Notes: a model not told the origin generated them from the letters alone. Shown: positions 1-5,366, counted from the stretch's first letter. The stretch: DNA of 5,582 bases from an uncultured Bacilli bacterium (GCA_934130405.1 CAKOXX010000028.1:1-5582), one strand, 5' to 3'. Translations and numbers: made by a program.

Positions 1-578
1 GTTACCATTCTATCTTTTCCTGCTAAGTGACCAGTTGATACACTTCCTTGATATTCATTACTAACTGGAGTACCAATAGTAAATACTAAGTCTCCTAATT
101 TGCTATTTTCACTAGTTCCAATAGATAATACTGTTAAATCTTTATTCTTTTTAACTCTAAGAACAGCTATATCAACATAACTATCACTTCCTAGTACTTC
201 AGCATCTAACTCTTCTTCTTTACTAGTTAGAACTGTTACTTTAGTATTACCATCAATTACGTGATGATTAGTTATAATATAGTCATATTTACTATCTTCT
301 TTATAAACAAAACCTGTTCCAAAACCTGCTAATTGATTGTTCTGATAATTTCTAACTACTAATACACCATCATAAACTTTAGAAACTGAGGAACTTATTC
401 CAGAACCATCTACTAATACTTTAGTACAATTTTTGCTACTACAAGTTGCACCACCACTGCTAGTTGTTCCACTTGATGACGTAGTTAAGTTACCACTTAC
501 TACTACATAAGTTAAAACTCCACCTAGAATGAATGCTACAACAATTAAGATACTATCTTTTAGTTTATTCGTATTCAT
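1..578 (-). CDS. htrA: HtrA/DegP-like trypsin-family serine protease, N-terminal part (runs off left edge)
   Basis: Membrane-anchored S1C-family protease that would degrade or refold misfolded envelope proteins outside the cell. The 192 visible codons show a short cytoplasmic start (MNTNKLKD), one membrane segment at about residues 9-28, a Ser/Thr/Gly-rich linker (31-47) with Cys46 and Cys51, then the protease fold. The motif ITNHHVIDG carries catalytic His106 (family norm TNNHVI), SYVDIAVLRV carries catalytic Asp136, and TIGTPVSNEYQGSVSTG matches the family block before the active-site loop. The catalytic Ser and any PDZ domain lie beyond the window, so activity cannot be confirmed. ATG at 578 is preferred over the in-frame ATG at 584 because AAAGGAG (587-593) lies 8 nt from the former and only 2 nt from the latter. 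The start overlaps the end of the Abi-family gene, so the two are probably co-transcribed. The family is clear; the exact orthologue is not. Confidence 0.88.
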   Translation of the reverse strand, partial: MNTNKLKDSILIVVAFILGGVLTYVVVSGNLTTSSSGTTSSGGATCSSKNCTKVLVDGSGISSSVSKVYDGVLVVRNYQNNQLAGFGTGFVYKEDSKYDYIITNHHVIDGNTKVTVLTSKEEELDAEVLGSDSYVDIAVLRVKKNKDLTVLSIGTSENSKLGDLVFTIGTPVSNEYQGSVSTGHLAGKDRMV

Positions 579-1521
579 CTTCATAACTCCTTTCGATTTT
601 TTCTATTTGGTCAAAGTTAGGAGGAAATCCCATTCTCTTTAAAATATCTTCCACTTTAATTGTATGTAAGTTATAAGATAAATTATTTATTTCTCTTTCT
701 AACTCTAACATCATACTTTTAAATTCTTCTTTACTTAACATATCTTTCATAATAATTACTAGTGCAAAGACATCATTCTTTCCATAGATATATCCTTCTT
801 CATCTTCTTCAATATTAAGAAGTTTATGATAGACTGTATTAGGTATAACTTTCTGAGTTCTATTCTCATATAAAATATCTTCATGTGCACATAAATTACG
901 ATAATTAGATAGTATTGGTAGGTAAGTTGTCATAGTAGAAACATTTAAATGATAAATATCACATATTTTCTTTTGATCTTCATACTTTAAGATAGAAAAT
1001 AATTCTCCAACTATTCCAAAAGATAAAACTTTTACTAATATCCATAATGGTACATAACCATAATTCATCATATAATGACTAGTTGCAGTATGTTCTTTAC
1101 CATTAACTCTTATTTGTCTTTTCATCTTACGAATTAAATCATTAACTTGTCTTGATTTGGTTCTATCTTGCGTAAAGTTCTTCGCTTTTAAATAATCTTT
1201 TTCTCTATAACCATATCTTTTCGATAATTGATAAGAAAAGATTGATTTTAAATTATTCTCTATTATTAATAGATTCTTAAAGAAAACATTTCTAATTCCT
1301 CTATCAAACAAAAAGATACTATACAACTCTTCAAACGTTGCTCCCTCTAGAAACCTCTTATCTTTCATACTTTTCATCAAAGGATAACGATAACCATTTA
1401 AGAAAAAATAATTTTCTCTTAATAATATTTGTTTAGTGAAATCTGGGTCATTAATAGTAAGACCTTTATATTTCATTATTTCTATTTGTTCTTCTAGATT
1501 TTTAAACTGTTTCTCTATCAT
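565..1521 (-). CDS. Abi_2 family (AbiD/AbiF-type) HEPN abortive-infection protein
   Basis: A 318-residue soluble protein of the Abi_2 family, known from lactococcal phage abortive-infection proteins AbiD and AbiF. The N-terminal block (about residues 11-50, with INDPDFTKQILLRENYFFLNGY) and the YGYVPLWILVKVLSFGIVGELF block (154-175) are typical of the family. The HEPN ribonuclease motif R-x4-H is intact as RNLCAH (Arg208, His213), so RNA cleavage is expected. No signal peptide or membrane segment is seen, which fits cytoplasmic action. The start at 1521 has AGGTGG (1526-1531) 4 nt upstream and an extended -10 promoter just before it. The 3' end overlaps htrA by 14 nt, and the htrA ribosome-binding site lies inside this gene. 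AbiF relatives have been linked to small-RNA antitoxins and to the origin of Cas13; no obvious structured RNA gene fits in the 99-nt upstream gap. Family is confident; phage defence as the actual role is inference. Confidence 0.88.
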   Translation of the reverse strand: MIEKQFKNLEEQIEIMKYKGLTINDPDFTKQILLRENYFFLNGYRYPLMKSMKDKRFLEGATFEELYSIFLFDRGIRNVFFKNLLIIENNLKSIFSYQLSKRYGYREKDYLKAKNFTQDRTKSRQVNDLIRKMKRQIRVNGKEHTATSHYMMNYGYVPLWILVKVLSFGIVGELFSILKYEDQKKICDIYHLNVSTMTTYLPILSNYRNLCAHEDILYENRTQKVIPNTVYHKLLNIEEDEEGYIYGKNDVFALVIIMKDMLSKEEFKSMMLELEREINNLSYNLHTIKVEDILKRMGFPPNFDQIEKIERSYEDEYE

Positions 1522-1541
1522 CTTCCCACCTGCCTAGAGTA

Positions 1542-1550
1542 ATTATATCA
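1542..1550 (-). promoter_or_regulatory. Extended -10 promoter of the Abi-family gene
   Basis: Read on the minus strand, TGATATAAT is a perfect TATAAT box (1542-1547) preceded by TG one base upstream, the extended -10 form that tolerates a poor -35. No good TTGACA-like box lies at 16-18 nt. Initiation about 7 nt downstream would leave a leader of roughly 14 nt containing only the ribosome-binding site. It would drive the Abi gene and htrA together. Confidence 0.55.
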
Positions 1551-1567
1551 CAGAACTATCTAAAAAA

Positions 1568-1592
1568 ATATGAATTTTTCGTGAAATTATAT
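1568..1592. repeat. Imperfect dyad between the divergent promoters
   Basis: ATATGAATTT (1568-1577) and AAATTATAT (1584-1592) form an inverted repeat with one unpaired base around the 6-nt centre TTCGTG. It lies between the two -10 boxes, where it would overlap the -35 zones of both directions, a natural place for a regulator shared by both units. The arms are pure AT apart from one G, so chance symmetry in AT-rich DNA is quite possible. Confidence 0.25.
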
Positions 1593-1600
1593 GATATACT
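1592..1600 (+). promoter_or_regulatory. Extended -10 promoter of the PLC-like/SpoIID-like unit
   Basis: TGATATACT combines a TATACT -10 box (1595-1600) with a TG extension at 1592-1593. No convincing -35 is visible. Start of transcription would fall near 1607, so the predicted leader is very short and overlaps the ribosome-binding site AAAGGATG (1606-1613), 7 nt before the ATG at 1621. It mirrors the minus-strand promoter about 50 bp away. Confidence 0.5.
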
Positions 1601-1620
1601 TTTCTAAAGGATGTGGTTAG

Positions 1621-2601
1621 ATGCCAGCTACTGTTACCCATGCTTACTTTGGTATGGACGTTTATAATAATCTACCTATCGGTTTAAAAGAATTGTTAAT
1701 GGATGAGAAAAAAGATTTAAGAATGTTCGCTCAAGGAATGGACCCTTTCTTTTTTTATCATAAGATTTCTTTAAAGAATGGAAAGAAACAACAAGACTTT
1801 GCTCTTTATTTTCATACTAATAAAACAAGAGAGTTTTTTATAAATTTAGTTAACTATATTAAGTATAATAATTATTACCAAATACCTGATGTTATGGCTT
1901 ATCTATATGGATTTATCGCTCATTATGTTCTTGATAGTACCATTCATCCTTATGTTTTTTATAAGACTGGAGAATGGAAAAAAACTGATAAGGAAACTTA
2001 TAAATATCGAGGACTTCATCATAATATGGAAGTTTTTCTCGATAATTATTTAATTAGTAAAAGAGAACAAGAGAAAGTTCATTCTTTTAAGTTTTATGAT
2101 TATTGTTTTGAGTTTAAACCTTTTTCTAAGGAGTTAGAAGAAGTGATCGATTATGCTTTTAAAGAAACATTCGGTATAAATGAAATGAGTAATTTCTATA
2201 AACAAGCTTTAAAAGATATGAATTTTGCTCTTAAGTATTTCAGATATGATAAAACTGGAGTTAAAAGAATGGTTTATACTACTTGTGAAGCAATAACACC
2301 TAAGTCCTTTTTTCCTTTCTCTGTTATTTCTTACCATATCAGTACTGATGATAAAAAAAATTATTTAAATCTTGATAAACAGGAATGGTGCCATCCTTGT
2401 CTAAAACGTGAAAAACATACAGATAGTTTTGATGAGTTATATGATAAATCTTTACAAGAAGCTTTAGATATTATTAAGAAAGTTAATGCTTATATTAAAG
2501 ATACTAAGAAAGTTGATTTAACTAAAGTCTTTAAAAATTTATCTTATAAAACAGGTAAAGACTGTGCTAAAGATAATGAATTAAAATATTTTGAATTTTA
2601 G
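1621..2601 (+). CDS. Zinc-dependent phospholipase C-like family protein
   Basis: A 326-residue protein of the zinc-dependent phospholipase C / P1 nuclease fold (Zn_dep_PLPC type). Candidate metal ligands occur in the family order: His7 in THAYFG, Asp41 in QGMDPFFFYH, His65 in YFHTNK, then HYVLDSTIHPY with His101, Asp105 and His109, and HHNMEVFLD with His133, His134 and Glu137. A CHPC pair (Cys257, Cys260) near the C-terminus could bind another metal. Secreted PLC enzymes carry a signal peptide; none is visible here, so the protein is probably cytoplasmic and its substrate unknown. The start follows AAAGGATG with 7-nt spacing and leaves Met-Pro-Ala-Thr-Val-Thr-His, which matches the short N-terminus expected when the first ligand is an N-terminal His. 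It is followed after 45 bp by the SpoIID-like gene, a likely operon. Family assignment is firm; phospholipase activity is not shown. Confidence 0.82.
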   Translation: MPATVTHAYFGMDVYNNLPIGLKELLMDEKKDLRMFAQGMDPFFFYHKISLKNGKKQQDFALYFHTNKTREFFINLVNYIKYNNYYQIPDVMAYLYGFIAHYVLDSTIHPYVFYKTGEWKKTDKETYKYRGLHHNMEVFLDNYLISKREQEKVHSFKFYDYCFEFKPFSKELEEVIDYAFKETFGINEMSNFYKQALKDMNFALKYFRYDKTGVKRMVYTTCEAITPKSFFPFSVISYHISTDDKKNYLNLDKQEWCHPCLKREKHTDSFDELYDKSLQEALDIIKKVNAYIKDTKKVDLTKVFKNLSYKTGKDCAKDNELKYFEF

Positions 2602-2646
2602 AGTATAAAGTTTTCATTTTTACAAACACTACTTTTAGGTGATAAT

Positions 2647-3657
2647 ATGCTAGAAAAATATAAAGTAGTAAAAGAAAAAAATGAAGACGTTTTATATTTG
2701 TATTTATCTATGAATTATGAATTTGCTAAAGATTTAGATGATTATAATCTAGATAAGTTAGACCATAACTGGTTAGTTAATCAAAGAATTCAATTTAATG
2801 GTAATAAGGTTGTTATTTTTATTGATGGCATACCTACTAAAGTTATTTTATTAGATAAGGAATTTAGATATGATAAAGATGTTATTTTAACTCTTGATAC
2901 TGATGATAAAATTTCTCTTGATAATTTTCTTTTAAGTGTTTTATTTAGTAATATTACTATGTTCTTAGAAAAGGAAACTTTAAAAGCTGTTACTGTTTTA
3001 TATCGTAGTGAAATAATGAAGCTATATAAGGAAAATAAGAAGATGCGAAAAGATAATTATCATTTTTCTTATGTTAATTTAAATTACTATAAATTACTTT
3101 ATCCTAATACTTACAGAATGTATGAAAAGATATTCAAGGAAGCGATTAGTGAAACTGATGGTGAATATTTAGTTTATGATAAGAAACCAATTAATGCTTA
3201 TATTCATTTAGTTAGTAATGGTTATACAGAAAAGAAAGATGATATTCCTTATTTAAAACAAGTAGAAAGTTTTTGGGACTTAGCTTATCCTAATTATATG
3301 AATCAAAAGTATTTCACTGTTGAAGAATTAAGAAATAGATTAGGTATTAAAGATGAAAAACTTAATATTATAATTAAACAATTAAGTACTGGTAATAGGA
3401 TATTAAAGTTACAAGTTAATGATAAGATATTTGATTCTCTTGAATTAATGGCTAGACTAGATTTATCTTCAGCAGATATTACAATTCTAGTTTTAAAGAA
3501 TGGTTTTAATTTTATTACAAGAGGAATTGGTAGTGGTTATGGCTTAAGTCTAGTAGGAGCAAATGCTTTAGCAAAACTTGATTGTAACTATAAACAGATA
3601 TTGGGTTATTACTTTGACAAAGTTACTTTATATACAAAAGAAGAAGCTAAGAAGTAA
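2647..3657 (+). CDS. SpoIID/LytB-fold protein with degenerate active site
   Basis: A 336-residue protein that aligns by eye with SpoIID, the sporulation lytic transglycosylase that cleaves denuded peptidoglycan during engulfment. Matching blocks: DNFLLSVLFSN...LEKETLKAVTVLYR (92-120) with the SpoIID 'VVASEMP...EALKAQALAART' block; HLVSNGYTE (187-195) with STSNGYTE; IPYLKQVESFWD (200-211); FTVEELRNRLGI (223-234); TRGIGSGYGLSLVGA (291-305); and LGYYFDKVTLY near the end. Key residues differ: the catalytic Glu of the SEM motif is Asn102, and the GHGVGMSQYGA signature reads GSGYGLSLVGA (His to Ser297, Gln to Leu302). The usual N-terminal membrane anchor is absent. It may therefore be a non-catalytic, perhaps cytoplasmic, paralogue. 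The start has AGGTGA (2637-2642) 4 nt upstream. It lies 45 bp after the PLC-like gene, and its 3' end overlaps convergent cwlD by 11 bp. Fold call is confident; function unknown. Confidence 0.8.
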   Translation: MLEKYKVVKEKNEDVLYLYLSMNYEFAKDLDDYNLDKLDHNWLVNQRIQFNGNKVVIFIDGIPTKVILLDKEFRYDKDVILTLDTDDKISLDNFLLSVLFSNITMFLEKETLKAVTVLYRSEIMKLYKENKKMRKDNYHFSYVNLNYYKLLYPNTYRMYEKIFKEAISETDGEYLVYDKKPINAYIHLVSNGYTEKKDDIPYLKQVESFWDLAYPNYMNQKYFTVEELRNRLGIKDEKLNIIIKQLSTGNRILKLQVNDKIFDSLELMARLDLSSADITILVLKNGFNFITRGIGSGYGLSLVGANALAKLDCNYKQILGYYFDKVTLYTKEEAKK

Positions 3658-4327
3658 TTTCTTCTTTTTGAAAATATTCAAATACTCCTTTAGTAATAGC
3701 AAGTGCTAACCTTTTTTTGTATGATTCTTTTTTAAGTAGATATCTATCATTAGCATTAGAAAGAAAACCACATTCTATTAGAACACCAGGTACTCTTGTA
3801 TTAGAATAAAGATAAAGATTTGTTTTTTTAATTATTCTTCTTGTTTTAAATTCTTCTTTAAATTCATTATGAATACTTTCTGCTAGTATTAAGTTTTTTT
3901 TATTTATCGGATGATATAATACTTCTTGACCATGACCTGTTCCTGCTCCTGCATTTAAGTGAATTGAAAGATAAATATCACTTTTTTTATTTTGGATAAA
4001 TAAGATTCTTCGATATAAATCTCCTCTTTTCTTTCTAGCATCCCACCTACTTGATAAGTCTTCATCAACCATTCTAGTCATATAAACAGTAGCACCATTT
4101 TCTTCTAAGATTTTTTTTAATTGATAAGATATCTCAAGATTTAAATCTTTTTCATAGATTTTACCTGCTATCGCTCCACTATCTCGTCCACCATGTCCAG
4201 GATCAATAGTAATAACTTTATCAGCTAGTGGCAAGATACTATTTACTTTAGCATCTACTAATTGTAAAGATATTAAAAAGGTAAAGAAAAGTATCAACAT
4301 AAAACTCTTATATTTTCTAATAAACAT
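3647..4327 (-). CDS. cwlD: N-acetylmuramoyl-L-alanine amidase, CwlD type
   Basis: A 226-residue zinc amidase (Amidase_3) that cuts the bond between N-acetylmuramic acid and the stem peptide; in spore formers CwlD starts muramic-delta-lactam formation in the cortex. A basic start followed by a hydrophobic segment (residues 9-24) forms a signal peptide or membrane anchor. The zinc site and catalytic residues are intact: His45 in IDPGHGG, Glu59 in YEKDLNLEIS, His123 in SIHLNA and Glu185 in LIECGFLSN. The RKKRGDLYRRILFIQ block (98-112) is characteristic of CwlD rather than other amidases, and the length matches CwlD (about 230). The start at 4327 follows AGGTG (4335-4339) with 7-nt spacing; Met10 lacks a good site. 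It lies downstream of dinD on the same strand, but a hairpin separates them. The stop overlaps the convergent SpoIID-like gene by 11 bp. A vegetative amidase role is possible if the host does not sporulate. Confidence 0.87.
   Translation of the reverse strand: MFIRKYKSFMLILFFTFLISLQLVDAKVNSILPLADKVITIDPGHGGRDSGAIAGKIYEKDLNLEISYQLKKILEENGATVYMTRMVDEDLSSRWDARKKRGDLYRRILFIQNKKSDIYLSIHLNAGAGTGHGQEVLYHPINKKNLILAESIHNEFKEEFKTRRIIKKTNLYLYSNTRVPGVLIECGFLSNANDRYLLKKESYKKRLALAITKGVFEYFQKEEITS
3649..3669 (+). terminator. Weak hairpin at the convergent gene ends
   Basis: AAGAAG (3649-3654) and CTTCTT (3661-3666) pair perfectly around the 6-nt loop TAATTT and run into a short T tract on the plus strand. 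The stop codon of the SpoIID-like gene is in the loop. The stem has only two G-C pairs, so termination would be weak. It is the only terminator-like structure between the two converging genes, which overlap by 11 bp. Confidence 0.35.
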
Positions 4328-4329
4328 AT

Positions 4330-4362
4330 AAAAACACCTAGTAAATTTTATGCTTACTAGGT
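4330..4362 (-). promoter_or_regulatory. Hairpin burying the cwlD ribosome-binding site / possible dinD terminator
   Basis: ACCTAGTAA (4336-4344) and TTACTAGGT (4354-4362) form a perfect 9-bp stem with a 9-nt loop. On the minus strand the stem begins 8 nt after the dinD stop and is followed by G and five T, resembling a weak intrinsic terminator. The same 3' arm contains AGGT of the cwlD ribosome-binding site, so in read-through RNA the site would be paired. The minus-strand loop reads GCATAAAAT, close to a sigma-E type -10 (CATACAAT); a transcript starting about 7 nt later would lack the 5' arm and leave the site open. The hairpin is directly visible. Its role as terminator, translational gate or both is inferred, and the sigma-E reading is weak because no clear -35 is seen. 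Confidence 0.5.
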
Positions 4363-4370
4363 ATATTTAT

Positions 4371-5195
4371 TTATATTTCTAAATTTAATTTCTTTTCTTT
4401 TGATAATTCTTTCAATGATTTATTAGGAGTTGGTAGTTTTTCAGGCATAGTTCCACCATTTTTAGCAATAACTTCGCGAATATTTTTACCAATATTATAA
4501 TGTGTTTGATTAGCATCATTTTCGTTAGAAACATTATCTCTTTTTAGTTTTGCTTCAGTCTGAGTTATTCTAAAAAGATTAGCAGCTAATTCTTCACTTC
4601 CCATATTATCTAAAATATCTTCACGATATCTTAGTTTTTTTCTTTTTGCAATATCATCAGCTGTTTCACCATTATATAATCCTCTATAGCCAGTATTATG
4701 AAACTTATCAAAATTTTTAACACCACAACTTTTAGCAGTCTGATTCAAAGAGTAATTACCTTTTCTAGTTAAACTTCTTTGATAAAATCTTTTTTCATCT
4801 TCTGTTAAATTAACATACTCTTTTTCAGTTAATTCTTGCTTTCTAGTTTGTACTGCAAAATACGTTTGTCCTAAAGCAACTGGTTTCTTTTTTGAATCTG
4901 CATTTTGCACTATCAAATAACAAGCATATCTTGATAATTCATAATCAACTTGTTTTCTTTTAGCACCTGACCCTATTTCTACCATTTTGCCCACTTGGGA
5001 AAAATGGTTTGACACTAGGTAATTACTTTTTTCACAAGCAATTTTGGCATTTTCAATTACTTTGCAAAACTTATCCCATCTTTTATATTCAAGAGCTACT
5101 TGCAGTTCTCTAGCACACCAATACTCATTTCCAAACTCATTAGTATGTTTAATTCTTTCAAAAGTTATTTCATTATATTCATCTATCTGATTCAT
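4371..5195 (-). CDS. dinD: DNA-damage-inducible protein D (DinD)
   Basis: A 274-residue BRO-N family protein, the same length as E. coli DinD as I recall it. In E. coli DinD is SOS-induced and affects RecA filaments. The BRO-N domain covers about residues 10-115 (FGNEYWCARELQVALEYKRWDKF). Strong DinD signatures follow: IGSGAKR (74-80), LSRYACYLIVQNAD (87-100), ALGQTYFAVQTRKQEL (107-122), NTGYRGLYNGETADDIAKRK (167-186), MGSEELAANLFRITQTEAKLKRD (198-220) and GGTMPEKLPTP (247-257). It is soluble with no membrane segment. The start at 5195 has AAAGGAGAT (5201-5209), an excellent site. Upstream are a TATAAT promoter, a palindrome and a degenerate LexA-like site; downstream, a hairpin separates it from cwlD. 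dinD is patchily distributed and often acquired horizontally, so it may be an accessory gene here. The family assignment is very secure; regulation by LexA in this host is inference. Confidence 0.95.
   Translation of the reverse strand: MNQIDEYNEITFERIKHTNEFGNEYWCARELQVALEYKRWDKFCKVIENAKIACEKSNYLVSNHFSQVGKMVEIGSGAKRKQVDYELSRYACYLIVQNADSKKKPVALGQTYFAVQTRKQELTEKEYVNLTEDEKRFYQRSLTRKGNYSLNQTAKSCGVKNFDKFHNTGYRGLYNGETADDIAKRKKLRYREDILDNMGSEELAANLFRITQTEAKLKRDNVSNENDANQTHYNIGKNIREVIAKNGGTMPEKLPTPNKSLKELSKEKKLNLEI
4981..5008. repeat. Intragenic palindrome in dinD
   Basis: ACCATTTT (4981-4988) and AAAATGGT (5001-5008) are perfect inverted arms, and the inner CCC (4990-4992) and GGG (4997-4999) also pair around ACTT, with one G/A mismatch between the two helices. 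This makes an 11-bp imperfect stem in the mRNA over dinD codons for HFSQVGKMV. It may simply reflect the coding sequence. Confidence 0.4.
5061..5072. repeat. Extra copy of the upstream inverted-repeat arm inside dinD
   Basis: TTTGCAAAACTT here is identical over 12 bases to the right arm of the inverted repeat upstream of dinD (5355-5366). It lies in dinD codons for KFCK (residues 42-45). A regulator binding the upstream palindrome could use it as an auxiliary half-site; a chance match is the alternative. Confidence 0.3.
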
Positions 5196-5299
5196 ATTTT
5201 ATCTCCTTTCCTTTTATATTTACTAACTTTTTCTAAATTTATATCTATACTAACATCACAATTGTTCTTATTGCAATTACTTCTGATGAAATATAACAT
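5192..5299 (-). CDS. Possible 35-codon ORF overlapping the dinD start (uncertain)
   Basis: An ATG at 5299 opens 35 codons (MLYFIRSNCNKNNCDVSIDI... ending KRKGDKI) and stops with a TGA that shares the ATGA overlap with the dinD start codon, the layout of translationally coupled genes. It has two Cys in NCNKNNC, a basic C-terminus and no recognised domain. Arguments against: no good ribosome-binding site lies before the ATG, the last codons are the dinD ribosome-binding site, and the predicted promoter would leave a leader of only about 11 nt. It could be a regulatory leader peptide or a chance ORF. Confidence 0.22.
   Translation of the reverse strand: MLYFIRSNCNKNNCDVSIDINLEKVSKYKRKGDKI
5255..5268 (-). 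promoter_or_regulatory. Degenerate LexA/DinR-like site upstream of dinD
   Basis: On the minus strand the 14-mer AGAACAATTGTGAT keeps the left half GAAC and the GT of the right half of the Gram-positive SOS box (GAAC-N4-GTTC core), but the right half ends GA instead of TC. It lies 60-73 bp before the dinD start, and dinD is a classical SOS gene, which is why it is listed. With several mismatches to the full consensus it may not bind LexA. Confidence 0.2.
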
Positions 5300-5302
5300 T
5301 TT

Positions 5303-5322
5303 TACGGATTTCCCGTATTATA
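5303..5322 (-). promoter_or_regulatory. TATAAT promoter with adjacent palindrome, upstream of dinD
   Basis: A perfect TATAAT occurs on the minus strand at 5317-5322, about 120 bp before dinD. No good -35 is present at 16-18 nt; TTGCAA in the neighbouring inverted repeat is about 21 nt away. Directly downstream, TACGG/CCGTA arms (5303-5307 and 5313-5317) with a 5-nt centre form a short palindrome covering the expected start of transcription (near 5310), a typical repressor position. Transcription from here would cover the possible 35-codon ORF and dinD with a leader of about 115 nt. Confidence 0.4.
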
Positions 5323-5338
5323 AGAAGAGTTTTTAACA

Positions 5339-5366
5339 AAGTTTTGCAAGTACATTTGCAAAACTT
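5339..5366. repeat. Perfect 11-bp inverted repeat, candidate operator
   Basis: AAGTTTTGCAA (5339-5349) and TTGCAAAACTT (5356-5366) are perfect inverted arms around GTACAT. The repeat lies just upstream of the TATAAT box that may drive dinD, where a dimeric regulator would bind. It could instead form an RNA hairpin: on the plus strand it is followed by CCTATTTTTT, but no plus-strand gene ends here. A 12-base copy of one arm recurs inside dinD. The binding factor is unknown; the TetR-like gene next door is one candidate by position only. Confidence 0.5.

Noticed and set aside
582..584. Alternative htrA start two codons upstream (ATG at 584)
   Set aside because: Only 2 nt separate it from the AAAGGAG site, too close for efficient initiation; ATG at 578 has 8-nt spacing.
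2602..2646. A possible sigma-factor promoter between the PLC-like and SpoIID-like genes
   Set aside because: GTATAAA and nearby AT-rich blocks do not form a consistent -35/-10 pair with proper spacing; the short gap is better explained as intra-operon with only a ribosome-binding site.
5100..5336. A 78-codon plus-strand ORF, hydrophobic in character
   Set aside because: It is antisense to the dinD 5' end and its control region, has no ribosome-binding site and reads as low-complexity Leu/Ile/Phe/Ser, typical of the reverse of AT-rich coding DNA.
5303..5356. A 17-codon minus-strand frame (MYLQNFVKNSSYNTGNP) starting in the inverted repeat
   Set aside because: Too short to support, no family likeness, and it lies across the predicted promoter.
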